Source: Deltaproteobacteria bacterium (lineage in GTDB: Bacteria > Desulfobacterota > Desulfarculia > Adiutricales > Adiutricaceae). From it: a stretch of DNA of 64,000 nt. Where the stretch lies: positions 1 through 64,000 of the forward strand of contig JAISRZ010000069.1 of assembly GCA_031273455.1 (NCBI GenBank), read 5' to 3'. A program made the position numbers and the translations under genes. The notes beneath the pieces were generated by a model. It did no database searches. It was not told the DNA's origin and saw only the letters and a program-made list of their open reading frames with translations. Numbering within the stretch: the stretch's first letter is position 1; each line of letters opens with the position of its first letter. Below, in pieces: positions 39,693 through 50,630 of the stretch.

Positions 39693-39802
39693 CGCCCCCT
39701 TAACCTAGCCTCTGGCCCTAAAGGCTAACTTCAGGCCCCAACTTTTCGCCAACCTCTATGGGCGCGGTCTCGCTTTAATTATCTTTCTAATCTTTCGGCC
39801 TG

Positions 39803-39829
39803 GCCGCTCTTATGGGGCGGCTTTTTTTC
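39803..39829 (+). terminator. Rho-independent terminator
   Basis: GCCGCTC-TTATG-GGGCGGC followed by TTTTTTT. Confidence 0.8.
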
Positions 39830-40495
39830 TTTTAAAATTCGGTCACTCCCTTACCCTGGCCCTACGGTTTAACGGCAACCATATCGTTCTGGCTATACCT
39901 TTCGGTTTGCCGCCTGGTTCTTGAGCCGCCCTAGAAGATAACTGTTGAAAGCAGACGGCGCAAGTCCGTTCAGCGGCCAATAGCCCCCAAATCCTTGATA
40001 ACCACCCAAAACCCTTCCTTGTCCCTGGAAAGGCTCAGAGATGTCGGTTTTCCCGCGTTTTTACGTCTATTAACCCGACAATCCGCCGCCACCAAAGTGT
40101 CTTCCCTTTGTTAAACGACAATCACCCAGGGCTATATCGCTTGGAGCGTCCCAAAAGCGTCCCAGAACTATACCCCCATACAGACGAGGTTCAACGGCGC
40201 TGTTTTCCCCCTGGCCCATATTGTTCAGCGCCTGGCCACCCTAGCGGTAGTGGTGGGACGGACCCAGCCCCATTTATAAGCGAATCCCCAGGGGGTGGTT
40301 GGGGTAACGACCTAAGGCGAACCACTCAAAAAGCCTCCAACCCCTCTTTATCGCTCTATAAACTCTAAAAAATCTCTAAAAAACAGTTTAGTGTTTCAAT
40401 GAACTCCAAATATATCGTAAACTTCAGCGAAAATCGCCCAGTATTTTAACGGGACCTGCCCTTAAACCTATTAAAATAGTTGTTGCGGGCGAAAA

Positions 40496-40516
40496 AATCA
40501 CCCATTACGGGTGATT
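40496..40516 (-). terminator. 8-bp perfect hairpin with a T-run on the minus strand
   Basis: AATCACCC-ATTAC-GGGTGATT; preceded by aaaaaa on + (T-run on -). Confidence 0.4.
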
Positions 40517-40854
40517 AGAAAAAGAATTCAAACTGATATTATTTTCTCGCGAAACACCGATTTTATGGATTTTTGGTTGATTCTGGAACAAAAAAGTCAA
40601 AGCCAATCTGACCTATTTGGCTCTGGCCTTTACAAGGTGGCTCGCTGTATTGAGCCGCTGAAGTGGGCGTGTCACCCGGGTTGGTGGCTCGCGAACGTTC
40701 TGGATCATCAAGCTAGACAAAATGGAGGGGTCAAGAGGAGTAAATTTAGGCGTATCATTATATAGATAGCGTATTGTATATCATATAGCTATGCCATAAT
40801 TTATGAGTAAATGTTTTGAGATTGATAAATAAATAAGTTTAAGGCGCCCCAAAT

Positions 40855-42162
40855 ATGCATTTTAACAACGCGGCCAGGTCGCGAGCCAATGGCTATCACC
40901 GGTTTTTAGCATTATTTTTACTGGGTTTTTTAGCGATAACCGCCAGGGTAAATCAAGCCCAAGCTGAGGGTTTTTCTCTCTATGATTATGGGGCTCGAGG
41001 GTCATCCTTGGGCGGGGCGATGATGGCTCGTAAACCTGACCCCTCAGCGGTGGCCCATAACCCGGCGTTAATCACCCAACTGCCAGGCTCAACGATTATG
41101 GCCGGATTCACGGCTATTGGTATCTCGGGCGACATTTTGTGGAGCGAGGGCGGACGGTCCGGGCGAACTAGCGTCCATCACTCGATCTACACCATTCCGC
41201 ACGCCTATTTCACTCGTCAATTGAGTCAAGACTGGTTTTTGGGTATTGGCGAGTTCAGTCGTTTTGGCTTAGGCAACGAGTACCCCAGCGATTGGCCAGG
41301 CCGGTTCAACGTTTACGAGGTCTATCTTCTAAGCGCCTCTCTGAACCCGGTTATCGCCTATAAAGCGACTGATAAGCTTTCCCTGGCCGCTGGGGTGGAA
41401 CTCCTTTACGCCTCTTTATCTATGAAAAACCGGATATCTCTCGTCCCAGGAGTGGCCGAGGTGGACGCGCGCATTGAGAAAGCCGATGACCTCGGGATAG
41501 GCTTTAATCTGGCGGCCCATTACCGTTTTAATGACCAGTGGTCCATCGGCCTCCACTACCGCTCCCCGGTCAGAATTGAGGCTAAAGGGAAGATGTATTT
41601 TAGTTACCTCGGCCCGGACATTTCCCAAATAACGGATTCCTACGCGGCCAGGTTTAAAGACGGGATAGTTAAGGGAACGGTCACCTTGCCGGAGTCGATC
41701 GCTTTAGGGGTAGCCTACAACTTGTCTGAAAAGACCTCCCTGGAGCTTGGGCTCACTTGGACTAGGTGGAGCCGTTATCAGTCTTTAAATTTTGAGTTGC
41801 CTGGGAACCTTCCCCCGTCCATTAACCCGAAACATTGGCAAGACACTTGGCGGGTGACTTTTGGCGTGGAAAGAGTTTTAAACGACTGGCTCGATCTTCG
41901 GGTGGGCTTCAATTGGACTGAATCGCCCATGACGACCAATAACGCCGATTACACCGTGCCGACCAATGATCGTCTGACTTACACCTTAGGCCTTGGCTTT
42001 CATAACGATAGTTTTAGCCTGGATGTGGCCTATATCCTGGTGGACTGCCGCTCGCGGAGTTTTAATTCTAGCCCACTACCCAACGGCAATGGAACGCTTA
42101 AGTCCAAAAGCCAAAGTTATATGGCCCATGAGGGAGCTTTAAGTTTGACCTATCATTTTTAA
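40855..42162 (+). CDS. OmpP1/FadL-family outer membrane protein
   Basis: Signal peptide then GFSLYDYGARGSSLGGAMMARKPDPSAVAHNPALITQLPG; C-terminal aromatic-rich strand ending YHF. Confidence 0.92.
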   Translation: MHFNNAARSRANGYHRFLALFLLGFLAITARVNQAQAEGFSLYDYGARGSSLGGAMMARKPDPSAVAHNPALITQLPGSTIMAGFTAIGISGDILWSEGGRSGRTSVHHSIYTIPHAYFTRQLSQDWFLGIGEFSRFGLGNEYPSDWPGRFNVYEVYLLSASLNPVIAYKATDKLSLAAGVELLYASLSMKNRISLVPGVAEVDARIEKADDLGIGFNLAAHYRFNDQWSIGLHYRSPVRIEAKGKMYFSYLGPDISQITDSYAARFKDGIVKGTVTLPESIALGVAYNLSEKTSLELGLTWTRWSRYQSLNFELPGNLPPSINPKHWQDTWRVTFGVERVLNDWLDLRVGFNWTESPMTTNNADYTVPTNDRLTYTLGLGFHNDSFSLDVAYILVDCRSRSFNSSPLPNGNGTLKSKSQSYMAHEGALSLTYHF

Positions 42163-42205
42163 TTTAGCCTTAAATATAAAAACAACAAAATACATGAGCA
42201 TTTAA

Positions 42206-44776
42206 GTGTATTTACAGTCAGAAAATAGTAATTCATATTTTGCTAGACTTATATCAATTATTATAATATGTAATATTGTAGTTATATCTATATATCTGCC
42301 AAGATTTTTTACATTTGTTGATTTAAAAATAGTTGTAACCGCAATTTTATCAATCTTATTGATTAGCTATGTTGATATTAAAATTCTGTTATTAGCGGAT
42401 AAAATCAGCCAGAAAAATGGAGACTCCCTTTATTATCGGGCTGGCAATTTAGGCGTTCTGTCTTCAATAGTTATTATTTTTTATCTACAAGCGCCTATAT
42501 TTATTACTGAATTTAAATTTAACGAAATTGTAAAATTAATTGCTTTATATATTTTTAGCATAATATATATTTTTATTATAATATTATTTTTAAAAAATAG
42601 AAAATATATTCCGCTATATATTAGTAACGCCTTAAATATTATTAATATTTTTTCATGCGTAATCCATGACAATATAATATTATTTTACCTTTTAAATACC
42701 GTATCAATTATTACTTGCGTTGTTTACAGAGAATATAAACAATCAGTTTTATTTTTAATAATAATAAATATTTGTATTTTAAGTTTATATTTTCTTTCAA
42801 TAATAACATTTAATAATGAAATCTTTTTCGTTAAATACGGAATATTTAACTATATCGCGATTATCATTCTGACGCTGGCCAAATTCCTAGCGGACAAGAA
42901 GAATCGGGTGGAACTGGCGGAAGCCACCCTTAACGCTTTAATGAGCTCCACCCCCAACTTAATCGTTATCGTGGATGAGCTCAACCGGATAACTCATATC
43001 AGTAAACCCATGGCGGATTTAGCCCATATCGAGCGACATGAGATGAGTATTGGGCGGCCCATTATCGACTTATTCCGAGAAATGGAGATGAAGCTCATGA
43101 TTAGCGACATCATCTCCTCTTCGGTCGCCTTTAACGACATCCGCCTATTGAACCTAGGGGGCGGCGCCCCTAGGCACTTTAAAATCATTTCCGAAAGGTT
43201 AAAGGGCGCGACTAAAGGCCGGTTTATCGATTTAAATAACGTTAGCCAGATAATGGAAGCCAAACTGGAGGCGGAAAAATCCAATCAAGCCAAAAGTATT
43301 TTCTTGGCCCGGATGTCCCACGAGATCCGGACGCCCATGAATTCCATATTAGGCATGACCGATTTGATTTTAAGAACGGACTTAGCCCCTAAAGTTAGGG
43401 AAAACGCCCTCGTGGTCAAACAGGCTGGTTTAAATTTATTGTCCCTTATAAACGATATTTTGGATATCTCAAAAATAGAATCAGGGAAATTTGAAGTTAT
43501 CGAAGAAAATTATGAGTTTATCCCGTTTTTAAAGGATATAATTGATGTAATAAACGTTAAAGTAGCTGAGAAACATCTTGTTTTAAATACATACATAAAT
43601 AATATGATTCCCAGCGTTTTAAAAGGAAGTCCGGTTCACATAAGACAAATAACCATAAATTTACTTAGTAACGCCATAAAATACACACATAAAGGTTATA
43701 TTAACCTATATATTGACTACGTTAAAATAAACAAAGATTTAATAAATTTACGAATTAATGTTACAGACACTGGAATTGGCATTTCCAAAGAAGATTTAAA
43801 AAATATATTTACGGAATTCACTCAATTCGATCAACAGGCCAATAGGGGGATAGAAGGCACGGGCTTAGGATTATCCATTGTGAAGAATTTGACCCAAGCT
43901 TTAGGGGGCCTCATAACCGTAGATAGCGTTTATGGAGCCGGGAGTGATTTTAAAGTCACTATACCTCAAAAAATAGTTAATAACGCTCCAATAGCGATAT
44001 TGACAAACGAAAATTATATTAAAGTATTAATTTACGAATTAAACACTGAAGTTACTAAATCTATCACTTATATTTTAGATAATTTAAAAGTTGAATATAC
44101 GTTTATAAATACAGCGAGCAATTTATTTAACGCAATAGAAGTTAATACTTATGATTATATATTTATTAATTACAAAGCATATCAAATACTTGAGCATATA
44201 ATTAATGATAATTACTCAGCGATGAATATTATTGTCATGACAGATATTAATAGTCAAGTGAAAAATTATGACCTAATGGTTACCTTACCATTAACGCCTG
44301 ATAAAGTGGCGGATATTTTAAATAATGTCAAAACAGAGCCTATAGATGACCAGGCTATTGAATTATACAATACTTTTACCGCGCCCGAGGCGGTGATTAT
44401 GGTGGTCGATGACCTCTTTTCCAATTTAATGGTCGCCGAAGGACTCCTGGAACCTTATGAATGCGAGGTGGTTCTTTGCCAAAGCGGCTTGGAGGCCATT
44501 AAGTCGCTGGAAGAGAGAAAATTTGATCTTATCTTAATGGACCATATGATGCCCGGAATGGATGGCATAGAGGCCACCGGTCGAATCCGGGCGATGGAGG
44601 ACGCGGAGTTAAGCCAAACGCCCATCATCGCTTTAACCGCCAACGCGGTTTACGGAATGCAAGAGAAATTTATTCAAGCCGGATTTAATGATTTTTTAGC
44701 TAAACCCATTGATTTATCGAAGCTAGATATTATATTAAGGAAATGGTTAAAAAAAATTAAGTTTAGTTCAAATTAA
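42206..44776 (+). CDS. Membrane hybrid histidine kinase (multi-TM sensor, HisKA, HATPase, degenerate REC, REC; no Hpt)
   Basis: [47 protein letters not shown] start. Confidence 0.88.
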   Translation: MYLQSENSNSYFARLISIIIICNIVVISIYLPRFFTFVDLKIVVTAILSILLISYVDIKILLLADKISQKNGDSLYYRAGNLGVLSSIVIIFYLQAPIFITEFKFNEIVKLIALYIFSIIYIFIIILFLKNRKYIPLYISNALNIINIFSCVIHDNIILFYLLNTVSIITCVVYREYKQSVLFLIIINICILSLYFLSIITFNNEIFFVKYGIFNYIAIIILTLAKFLADKKNRVELAEATLNALMSSTPNLIVIVDELNRITHISKPMADLAHIERHEMSIGRPIIDLFREMEMKLMISDIISSSVAFNDIRLLNLGGGAPRHFKIISERLKGATKGRFIDLNNVSQIMEAKLEAEKSNQAKSIFLARMSHEIRTPMNSILGMTDLILRTDLAPKVRENALVVKQAGLNLLSLINDILDISKIESGKFEVIEENYEFIPFLKDIIDVINVKVAEKHLVLNTYINNMIPSVLKGSPVHIRQITINLLSNAIKYTHKGYINLYIDYVKINKDLINLRINVTDTGIGISKEDLKNIFTEFTQFDQQANRGIEGTGLGLSIVKNLTQALGGLITVDSVYGAGSDFKVTIPQKIVNNAPIAILTNENYIKVLIYELNTEVTKSITYILDNLKVEYTFINTASNLFNAIEVNTYDYIFINYKAYQILEHIINDNYSAMNIIVMTDINSQVKNYDLMVTLPLTPDKVADILNNVKTEPIDDQAIELYNTFTAPEAVIMVVDDLFSNLMVAEGLLEPYECEVVLCQSGLEAIKSLEERKFDLILMDHMMPGMDGIEATGRIRAMEDAELSQTPIIALTANAVYGMQEKFIQAGFNDFLAKPIDLSKLDIILRKWLKKIKFSSN

Positions 44777-44787
44777 ACTTAATTTTT
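44756..44787 (+). terminator. AT-rich hairpin and T-run overlapping the kinase stop codon
   Basis: ATTAAGTTTA-GTTCAAAT-TAAACTTAAT-TTTT. Confidence 0.6.
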
Positions 44788-44819
44788 ATATACTATAATA
44801 ATTAAATAATAAATAAAAT

Positions 44820-45866
44820 ATGATATATAATAATAAAAAACATATGTTTATTATAAATCCAGTGTCGTTGAATAGAGAAAGCAATATTAACAATTTTATA
44901 AATATGTTAATAAGTCATTTTAAAGGTAATGAATCAAATTTATCTATCTATATTTCCAAATATCCGCGGGACGCCATTTCCGCGATCCAGAAACGCGCCG
45001 CCACCCTTCCGCCGGGGCAAGGTCTTAGAGTTTACGCGGTCGGGGGCGATGGAATCCTCTTTGATTGCTTAAACGGGGTGGTGGGTCTAAACGACGTGGA
45101 GCTGGGGGCCATTCCCTATGGTAATTCCAATGATTTTATCCGGTCTTTTGGCGAGGGGTTATTAGAGCGATTTCGCGATATTGAAAAACAAATTAATGGC
45201 GATTCCCTCCTGACCGATGTCATCTATTGTGGCAATAACTATGTGCTAAATTGCTGTTCTGTCGGGATGGAATCTTATGCTATTTTAAAATTTTTGGATA
45301 TTAAAAGTCAATATAGCAACGTTATTGAAAAATTTCCAAGGCCTATAGCCCGATTTCTTTATAATTTAGGTTTCTTTTTAAGCGGTATATTATCTATTAA
45401 AAACAAAACTATTATTAATCAATATTATCAAATAACAATTGATAACCATGATTTGAGCGGTCAATACGGGATGATCAACATCGCCAATGGGTCTTGCTAT
45501 GGCGGGGATAAATGCTCCACCCCTTTCGCCGCCCCTAACGATGGCTATTTAGACATTGTATTGTTTAAAAGCACTGATATCTTTGAGTTTATTAGTAAAG
45601 GCTTAGATTATCTATATGGTAAATTTTTTAAATATCCTGAATTAATTTCATATTACCGGTTTAAAGAGGCGACGGTTAGATCTGAACTACCGTTAGTACT
45701 ACAGCTTGATGGCGAAGTTTTTATTGACACTAATATTTCAGTTAAAATTATTCCCCAAGCTATTAAATTTATTACGGTTAATGGTTATCAATTCAAAAAA
45801 AGGATTGTCGCCCATTATGATGAAAATCGTATAAAAACTGTCAATCAGGAATTTATTGGAAAATAA
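44820..45866 (+). CDS. Diacylglycerol-kinase-family lipid kinase
   Basis: YAVGGDGILFDCLNGV, GAIPYGNSNDFIRSFG, VLQLDGEVF. Confidence 0.87.
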   Translation: MIYNNKKHMFIINPVSLNRESNINNFINMLISHFKGNESNLSIYISKYPRDAISAIQKRAATLPPGQGLRVYAVGGDGILFDCLNGVVGLNDVELGAIPYGNSNDFIRSFGEGLLERFRDIEKQINGDSLLTDVIYCGNNYVLNCCSVGMESYAILKFLDIKSQYSNVIEKFPRPIARFLYNLGFFLSGILSIKNKTIINQYYQITIDNHDLSGQYGMINIANGSCYGGDKCSTPFAAPNDGYLDIVLFKSTDIFEFISKGLDYLYGKFFKYPELISYYRFKEATVRSELPLVLQLDGEVFIDTNISVKIIPQAIKFITVNGYQFKKRIVAHYDENRIKTVNQEFIGK

Positions 45867-45885
45867 TAATTAATTATAACTAACT

Positions 45886-46500
45886 ATGGAAAACACAACT
45901 ACCATTCACGAGGCTAGCTGGCTAAATATAGCCGAAGGCGTCAAAAGAGTCGGCGGCTCCCAAAAGCGGTATCTGTTGGTTTTAGCGGCTTTCCTCAAAG
46001 ATTTGGATTCCAGTTGGCCAATCTCCGCCGCGGAGCTTGATCTAGCGTCTTTACCTAATTGGACCACCATGGCTCACGGCCTTAAGACCGCCTTAAGGAA
46101 TATCGGCTGCGATAGTTTAGCCAACGAGGCTCTGGCCTTAGAGGAGTTCGGTCGCGCGGGCGATTTGGCCAATTTTAAGGGCCAGCTCCCTTTGTTTCGG
46201 AAAAACTTGGCTGACCTAAAGACCCAAGTCCAAACGCTGACTAAAAACGCCGCGGCTGATGCGGCCCTTGGGGCCCAAGAAGTCGATCCCATGGCCGTTA
46301 AGGCCCTTAACCGCTTAAAGGCGGGGCTATTAAGCAAAAGTCTCGACGATATTGACGCGGCTTTAGCGGCGCTTCAGGACCTTTCTCTGCCTTTAAGCGC
46401 CCGAAAGTCTATCAACGATATCGCCGATTACGTTTTAACGGCTGATTTTTCCTCAGCCGAAAGAATCGCTTGCGACCTATTGAAGGGGTCTATAAAGTGA
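45886..46500 (+). CDS. Stand-alone Hpt domain protein
   Basis: GVKRVGGSQKRYLLVLAAFLKDL...MAHGLKTALRNIG with conserved His; same C-terminal module as the hybrid kinases. Confidence 0.82.
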   Translation: MENTTTIHEASWLNIAEGVKRVGGSQKRYLLVLAAFLKDLDSSWPISAAELDLASLPNWTTMAHGLKTALRNIGCDSLANEALALEEFGRAGDLANFKGQLPLFRKNLADLKTQVQTLTKNAAADAALGAQEVDPMAVKALNRLKAGLLSKSLDDIDAALAALQDLSLPLSARKSINDIADYVLTADFSSAERIACDLLKGSIK

Positions 46501-46714
46501 TAAAGGATCTCCCCAACTTTAGACCGTTGTAGCGTCTCGCGCTCAGGTTAGCGATAAGGTCTAGCCAATTTTGGCCAGAATCTTATAGCCAACATAATTG
46601 AGTAGCGCGCCTTGGCGAAACGTTAGCTACTAGGCGATGCGTAATAACTACCCCGTTTGTGGAACAGAAAACTTTAGTAAAAAATTGAGCGAAGGATAAA
46701 CCCTAGGGACTTTT

Positions 46715-49291
46715 ATGGCGCGCCCAAGACAAAATGATATCGTTTACTTCTCCGGTCGGCTTAAAGCGAGGCTGAAAGAAGCCCTTTCCGCTCGGACCGC
46801 GCTTATTGAGGCCCCTAGCGGCTATGGCAAAACGACCGCCGCGCAAATTTATATGCGAGAGAGATTACCGGAAGGCGCGATCTGGACGCGCCATGTGGCC
46901 TCGGAAGAATCCCCCCGAGCGGCTTGGCGGCGTTTTTGTCAGTCTCTGCAAACCATTGACGCGACCAATGGGGAAAAGCTATTGACCTTGGGCCCGCCCG
47001 ATGAGGATAGCGCCGGCGACGCGGCCGCGCTTTTGCGGGGGCTGCGCTCAACTGAGCCCGCTTGGTTAGCCATAGACGATTTTCACCATTTGGCCCCCAT
47101 CGCCCCGATGTCCGTTTGGAAAGCCCTTTTAGAGCGTGACTTTCCTTTTCCGCGGGTGATAATCGTCACCCGTCCCTTAAAGAAAAGCGTCATGCCTTAT
47201 GAGAAGGCGGGTTATGTCCGCCTAACCGTGGGCGACTTAAGGTTAACCAAAGAAGAGTCCCTAGAGTATTTCACCAAGATCGGGCTCAGCCTTAATCATC
47301 ATGAGTTGGATGAGCTCCACCGCCTGGCTGGCGGGTGGATAATCGCCCTATCCCTCTACTCGCGCCACTGGCGCGAAAAGGGGAACCTCGCGCCCTACAA
47401 TGGCCGAGGGCCCAAAGGAGGGTCACCAGTCGGCTCCTCGATATCCGCCTTAGAGGGTCTATTAAGGGAAATTGTCTGGGATGATCTCGACGAGGCGGGC
47501 CGGGATTTTTTGATCCGCCTTTCGCCGTTTGAGGCTTTTTCTTTAAAACAGGCCTCATTTATCCTGGGCGGCGCGACCCCGCCCCAGAACGTTTTGGAGA
47601 CCTTAACCGGTAGCGCTTTATCCCGTTATGATCCCACCTCGGGCCTCTACTACCCGCACAGCGCTCTACTCGAGTTTGTGCGAGCCATCTTTGGTGGGCT
47701 ACCGGAAAGCGCCCGCCGCCAGATCCTGCGCGTCGCCGGGGATTGGAGCGCTGGCCAGAAAGAAAGGGAAGCGGCGGCCGCCTTTTATTACCGGTCAAGG
47801 GATTTTGAGAAATTGATGTCCTTGGATTTTTATGGCGCGGATGATAACCGCTGGTTGGATATGCCTGGTCTGGACTATCCCGAAGCCTTAAAGGATATCG
47901 CCGCCAATTGCGATAAGTCCATGAAAGCGCGCCATCCTTTAGCGGCCATCCGCTTGGCCTTTGAGTTGTTTGGCCACGGTTTAGGTCAGGAGTTCGCCGC
48001 CTTAAAGAATGAAATGAGCGAGATCGTGGAAAATTCGCTTTCTTTGGATGTTTCTGAGGAGGAGAGAAATTACCTGCGCGGGGAACTCCTTCTTTTAGAA
48101 TCGTTCACCCGGTTTAACAACATCTCGGAAATGGGCGGGCTCATGCGCCGCTCCGCCGAGCTGACTGGTTATAAAACCGTTTTGGTGACTTCGGACAACT
48201 CTTGGACTTTTTCGTGCCCCTCGGTTCTTTTAATTTTTCATAGCGTCACCGGGCGGCTCAATGGCGAACTGGAGGATATGCGGACCTATTGCCCGTATTA
48301 CACCGCCATGAGTAACGGGCATGGGGCCGGCGGCCCCGAGCTAATGGAGGCTGAGGCTCATTTTTACCGCGGCGATTTGGAGTTAGCCGGGATTCACTGT
48401 CGGAAAGCCCGTCATGAGGCCGCCGCCCGCGGTCAAGCCAGCGTTTTAATTGGCTCCGCCCTGCTAGCTGGGCGGTTAGCCATCATAACGGGCGATAGCT
48501 TAGCTTTGACCGCCTCCTTAGATGACTTAAACCTTTTAAACTCGGTCTTTCCCGTCAACTCCAACCGGTATGAGGTGGATTTGGCTCAAAGCTATCTTTT
48601 AGGCCTATTGGGCCGACCTGAGTCCATGATCGCTTGGTTAAGGGAAGCCACGCCTGGGTCATTCACCAAACGCATCTTTATCCAGGCCGCGCCCTTCGCT
48701 GATCTCTGTCGAGCCACTTACCTCAATTTAAAAGGCGAGTCCGAGACCCTCTTGGGCGAGAGCGGGGCCGTTATTAGCTTAGCTGAGGCTCTCCGTTATC
48801 CCCTGGCCCAAATTCACGCCCTAGTCCATATCGCCGCGGCCTGGCATAAAATCGGTCAACGTCAAAAAGCCTTGGAGGCCTTGCGCGAGGCTTTGGATTT
48901 GGCCACCCCGGATTTACTGGTTTTACCCTTTGTGGAAAACCACCGCTTAATTAGCCCCTTACTGGAAGAGGTCTTTCACCGGGCTCCCACCAATTTCTCC
49001 AATTTAATTAAATCCTTGGCCGCGCGGTGGACCATGGGAGCCCAGAAGATCGCCTCGCGACTTTTCTCGTCCATCGAGTATTTAGGCCTATCCGCCAGAG
49101 AGCTGGAGGTGGCTAGTTTAGCCATTGAAGGGCTCATCATCGCGGAAATCTCCTCCAAGCTCCATATCAGCCAAAACACGGTCAAAACTCACTTAAAAAC
49201 CATCTACCGGAAGACCGGAGTCTCTTCCAGGCGCGGTTTAAAAAATAAATTGGGGGCCCTAAACCGACCAGTCGCCCTGGCCGTGAGCTAA
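46715..49291 (+). CDS. LuxR-family regulator with MalT-like ATPase (LAL type)
   Basis: N-terminal APSGYGKTTAAQIYM P-loop; C-terminal LSARELEVASLAIEGLIIAEISSKLHISQNTVKTHLKTIYRKTGVSSR. Confidence 0.92.
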   Translation: MARPRQNDIVYFSGRLKARLKEALSARTALIEAPSGYGKTTAAQIYMRERLPEGAIWTRHVASEESPRAAWRRFCQSLQTIDATNGEKLLTLGPPDEDSAGDAAALLRGLRSTEPAWLAIDDFHHLAPIAPMSVWKALLERDFPFPRVIIVTRPLKKSVMPYEKAGYVRLTVGDLRLTKEESLEYFTKIGLSLNHHELDELHRLAGGWIIALSLYSRHWREKGNLAPYNGRGPKGGSPVGSSISALEGLLREIVWDDLDEAGRDFLIRLSPFEAFSLKQASFILGGATPPQNVLETLTGSALSRYDPTSGLYYPHSALLEFVRAIFGGLPESARRQILRVAGDWSAGQKEREAAAAFYYRSRDFEKLMSLDFYGADDNRWLDMPGLDYPEALKDIAANCDKSMKARHPLAAIRLAFELFGHGLGQEFAALKNEMSEIVENSLSLDVSEEERNYLRGELLLLESFTRFNNISEMGGLMRRSAELTGYKTVLVTSDNSWTFSCPSVLLIFHSVTGRLNGELEDMRTYCPYYTAMSNGHGAGGPELMEAEAHFYRGDLELAGIHCRKARHEAAARGQASVLIGSALLAGRLAIITGDSLALTASLDDLNLLNSVFPVNSNRYEVDLAQSYLLGLLGRPESMIAWLREATPGSFTKRIFIQAAPFADLCRATYLNLKGESETLLGESGAVISLAEALRYPLAQIHALVHIAAAWHKIGQRQKALEALREALDLATPDLLVLPFVENHRLISPLLEEVFHRAPTNFSNLIKSLAARWTMGAQKIASRLFSSIEYLGLSARELEVASLAIEGLIIAEISSKLHISQNTVKTHLKTIYRKTGVSSRRGLKNKLGALNRPVALAVS

Positions 49292-49406
49292 ATAACGATC
49301 TAAGCGCTAAGCGCTTATTAAAGATATTGGATAAAACTATATTAATTTATATATTAAGTAATGTATTAACCACAGCGTAAAGTTAATGATTTAAAGAAGG
49401 TCAAGC

Positions 49407-50477
49407 ATGGCCCAGGATAATAAACGTCAGTTAATCATGCTCGTGGATGATAGCCGGACCAACCTTCTGACGGGCAAAACGGCCCTTTCGGAAGACTACA
49501 CCGTCATGACCATCCCCTCGGGGGCCAAAATGTTTGAGGCTTTGGAATGGCGGAAACCGGATCTGATCCTTCTGGACGTTGATATGCCGGAAATGAACGG
49601 GTTTGAGGCCATTAAAATCTTGAAAAGCCGCCAAGAGACCGAGGATATCCCGGTCATTTTCCTAACCGCCTTGACCGAGGCTGACAATGAGCTGGAGGGA
49701 TTGCAACTAGGGGCGGTCGATTATGTGACCAAGCCATTTTCGCGGTCGCTTCTAAAACAAAGAATAACGCTCCATCTCATGCTCAAGGACCAGAAGCTAA
49801 AACTTCAGGAATTTAACGATAATTTACAGGATATGGTCAAGGAAAAGACCAAAACTATAGTTAAATTAAAGAATAAAATTATCACCGCGATGGCGGAAAT
49901 GGTGGAGGGTCGGGATGGTATAACCGGCAATCATATAGAAAACACTCAATATTATTTAAAAATAATGTTAACCGCGGTCAAAGCGGACGCGCGATTCGCC
50001 GCGGACGCGCTGGATTGGGATATTGAGGCCCTGACCCAATCATCGCAACTTCATGACGTGGGTAAGATTTCCATTAGGGACACAATTTTAAAAAAACCTG
50101 GGAAATTGACCGACGAGGAATTTCTGGAAATGAAAGAGCATGTCTCCATAGGCGTTGGTTTTATCGAAAAAATGGATGATGGGGATGAAGATAACTATTT
50201 TTTAATGTACGCCAAAATATTCGCCGCCTACCACCATGAGAAATGGGATGGCTCAGGTTATCCCCAAGGTTTAGCCGGCGAAAATATTCCTCTTTTAGGC
50301 CGAGTCATGGCCATCGCCGATGTCTACGACGCTCTGACCTCGGTTAGGCCATATAAGAAACGCTTTAGCCACGAGGACGCGGTCAAAATTATCGTTGAAG
50401 GTCAAGGGAGCCATTTTGACCCCCGCCTAGTGGAACTGTTCACGCGGGTCGCGGACTCATTTAAAGATAATTTATAA
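49407..50477 (+). CDS. Response regulator with HD-GYP c-di-GMP phosphodiesterase domain
   Basis: REC (LVDDSRTN...LLDVDMPEMNG) plus HDVGKIS...HHEKWDGSGYPQGL. Confidence 0.95.
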   Translation: MAQDNKRQLIMLVDDSRTNLLTGKTALSEDYTVMTIPSGAKMFEALEWRKPDLILLDVDMPEMNGFEAIKILKSRQETEDIPVIFLTALTEADNELEGLQLGAVDYVTKPFSRSLLKQRITLHLMLKDQKLKLQEFNDNLQDMVKEKTKTIVKLKNKIITAMAEMVEGRDGITGNHIENTQYYLKIMLTAVKADARFAADALDWDIEALTQSSQLHDVGKISIRDTILKKPGKLTDEEFLEMKEHVSIGVGFIEKMDDGDEDNYFLMYAKIFAAYHHEKWDGSGYPQGLAGENIPLLGRVMAIADVYDALTSVRPYKKRFSHEDAVKIIVEGQGSHFDPRLVELFTRVADSFKDNL

Positions 50478-50630
50478 CCAATAAGGCGATAGATCAATTT
50501 CTTAAACCGGGTCAGGTCGATATGGCCGATCCGCTGGAAGTCAAAAAAGGAGCCGCGGCTATAAATTTTACCCCAAACCCTAAAACGATAAAAATGACCT
50601 AATAGAAGCGAAAAAGGGACAATTAGATTT

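Noticed and set aside
40108-40368. 86-aa ORF downstream of the nuclease
   Set aside because: Pro/Gly-rich translation without recognisable motifs, no convincing RBS; likely random ORF in a non-coding gap.
40511-40765. 84-aa ORF upstream of the FadL-like gene
   Set aside because: No recognisable family; starts inside the 40496-40516 hairpin; insufficient support.
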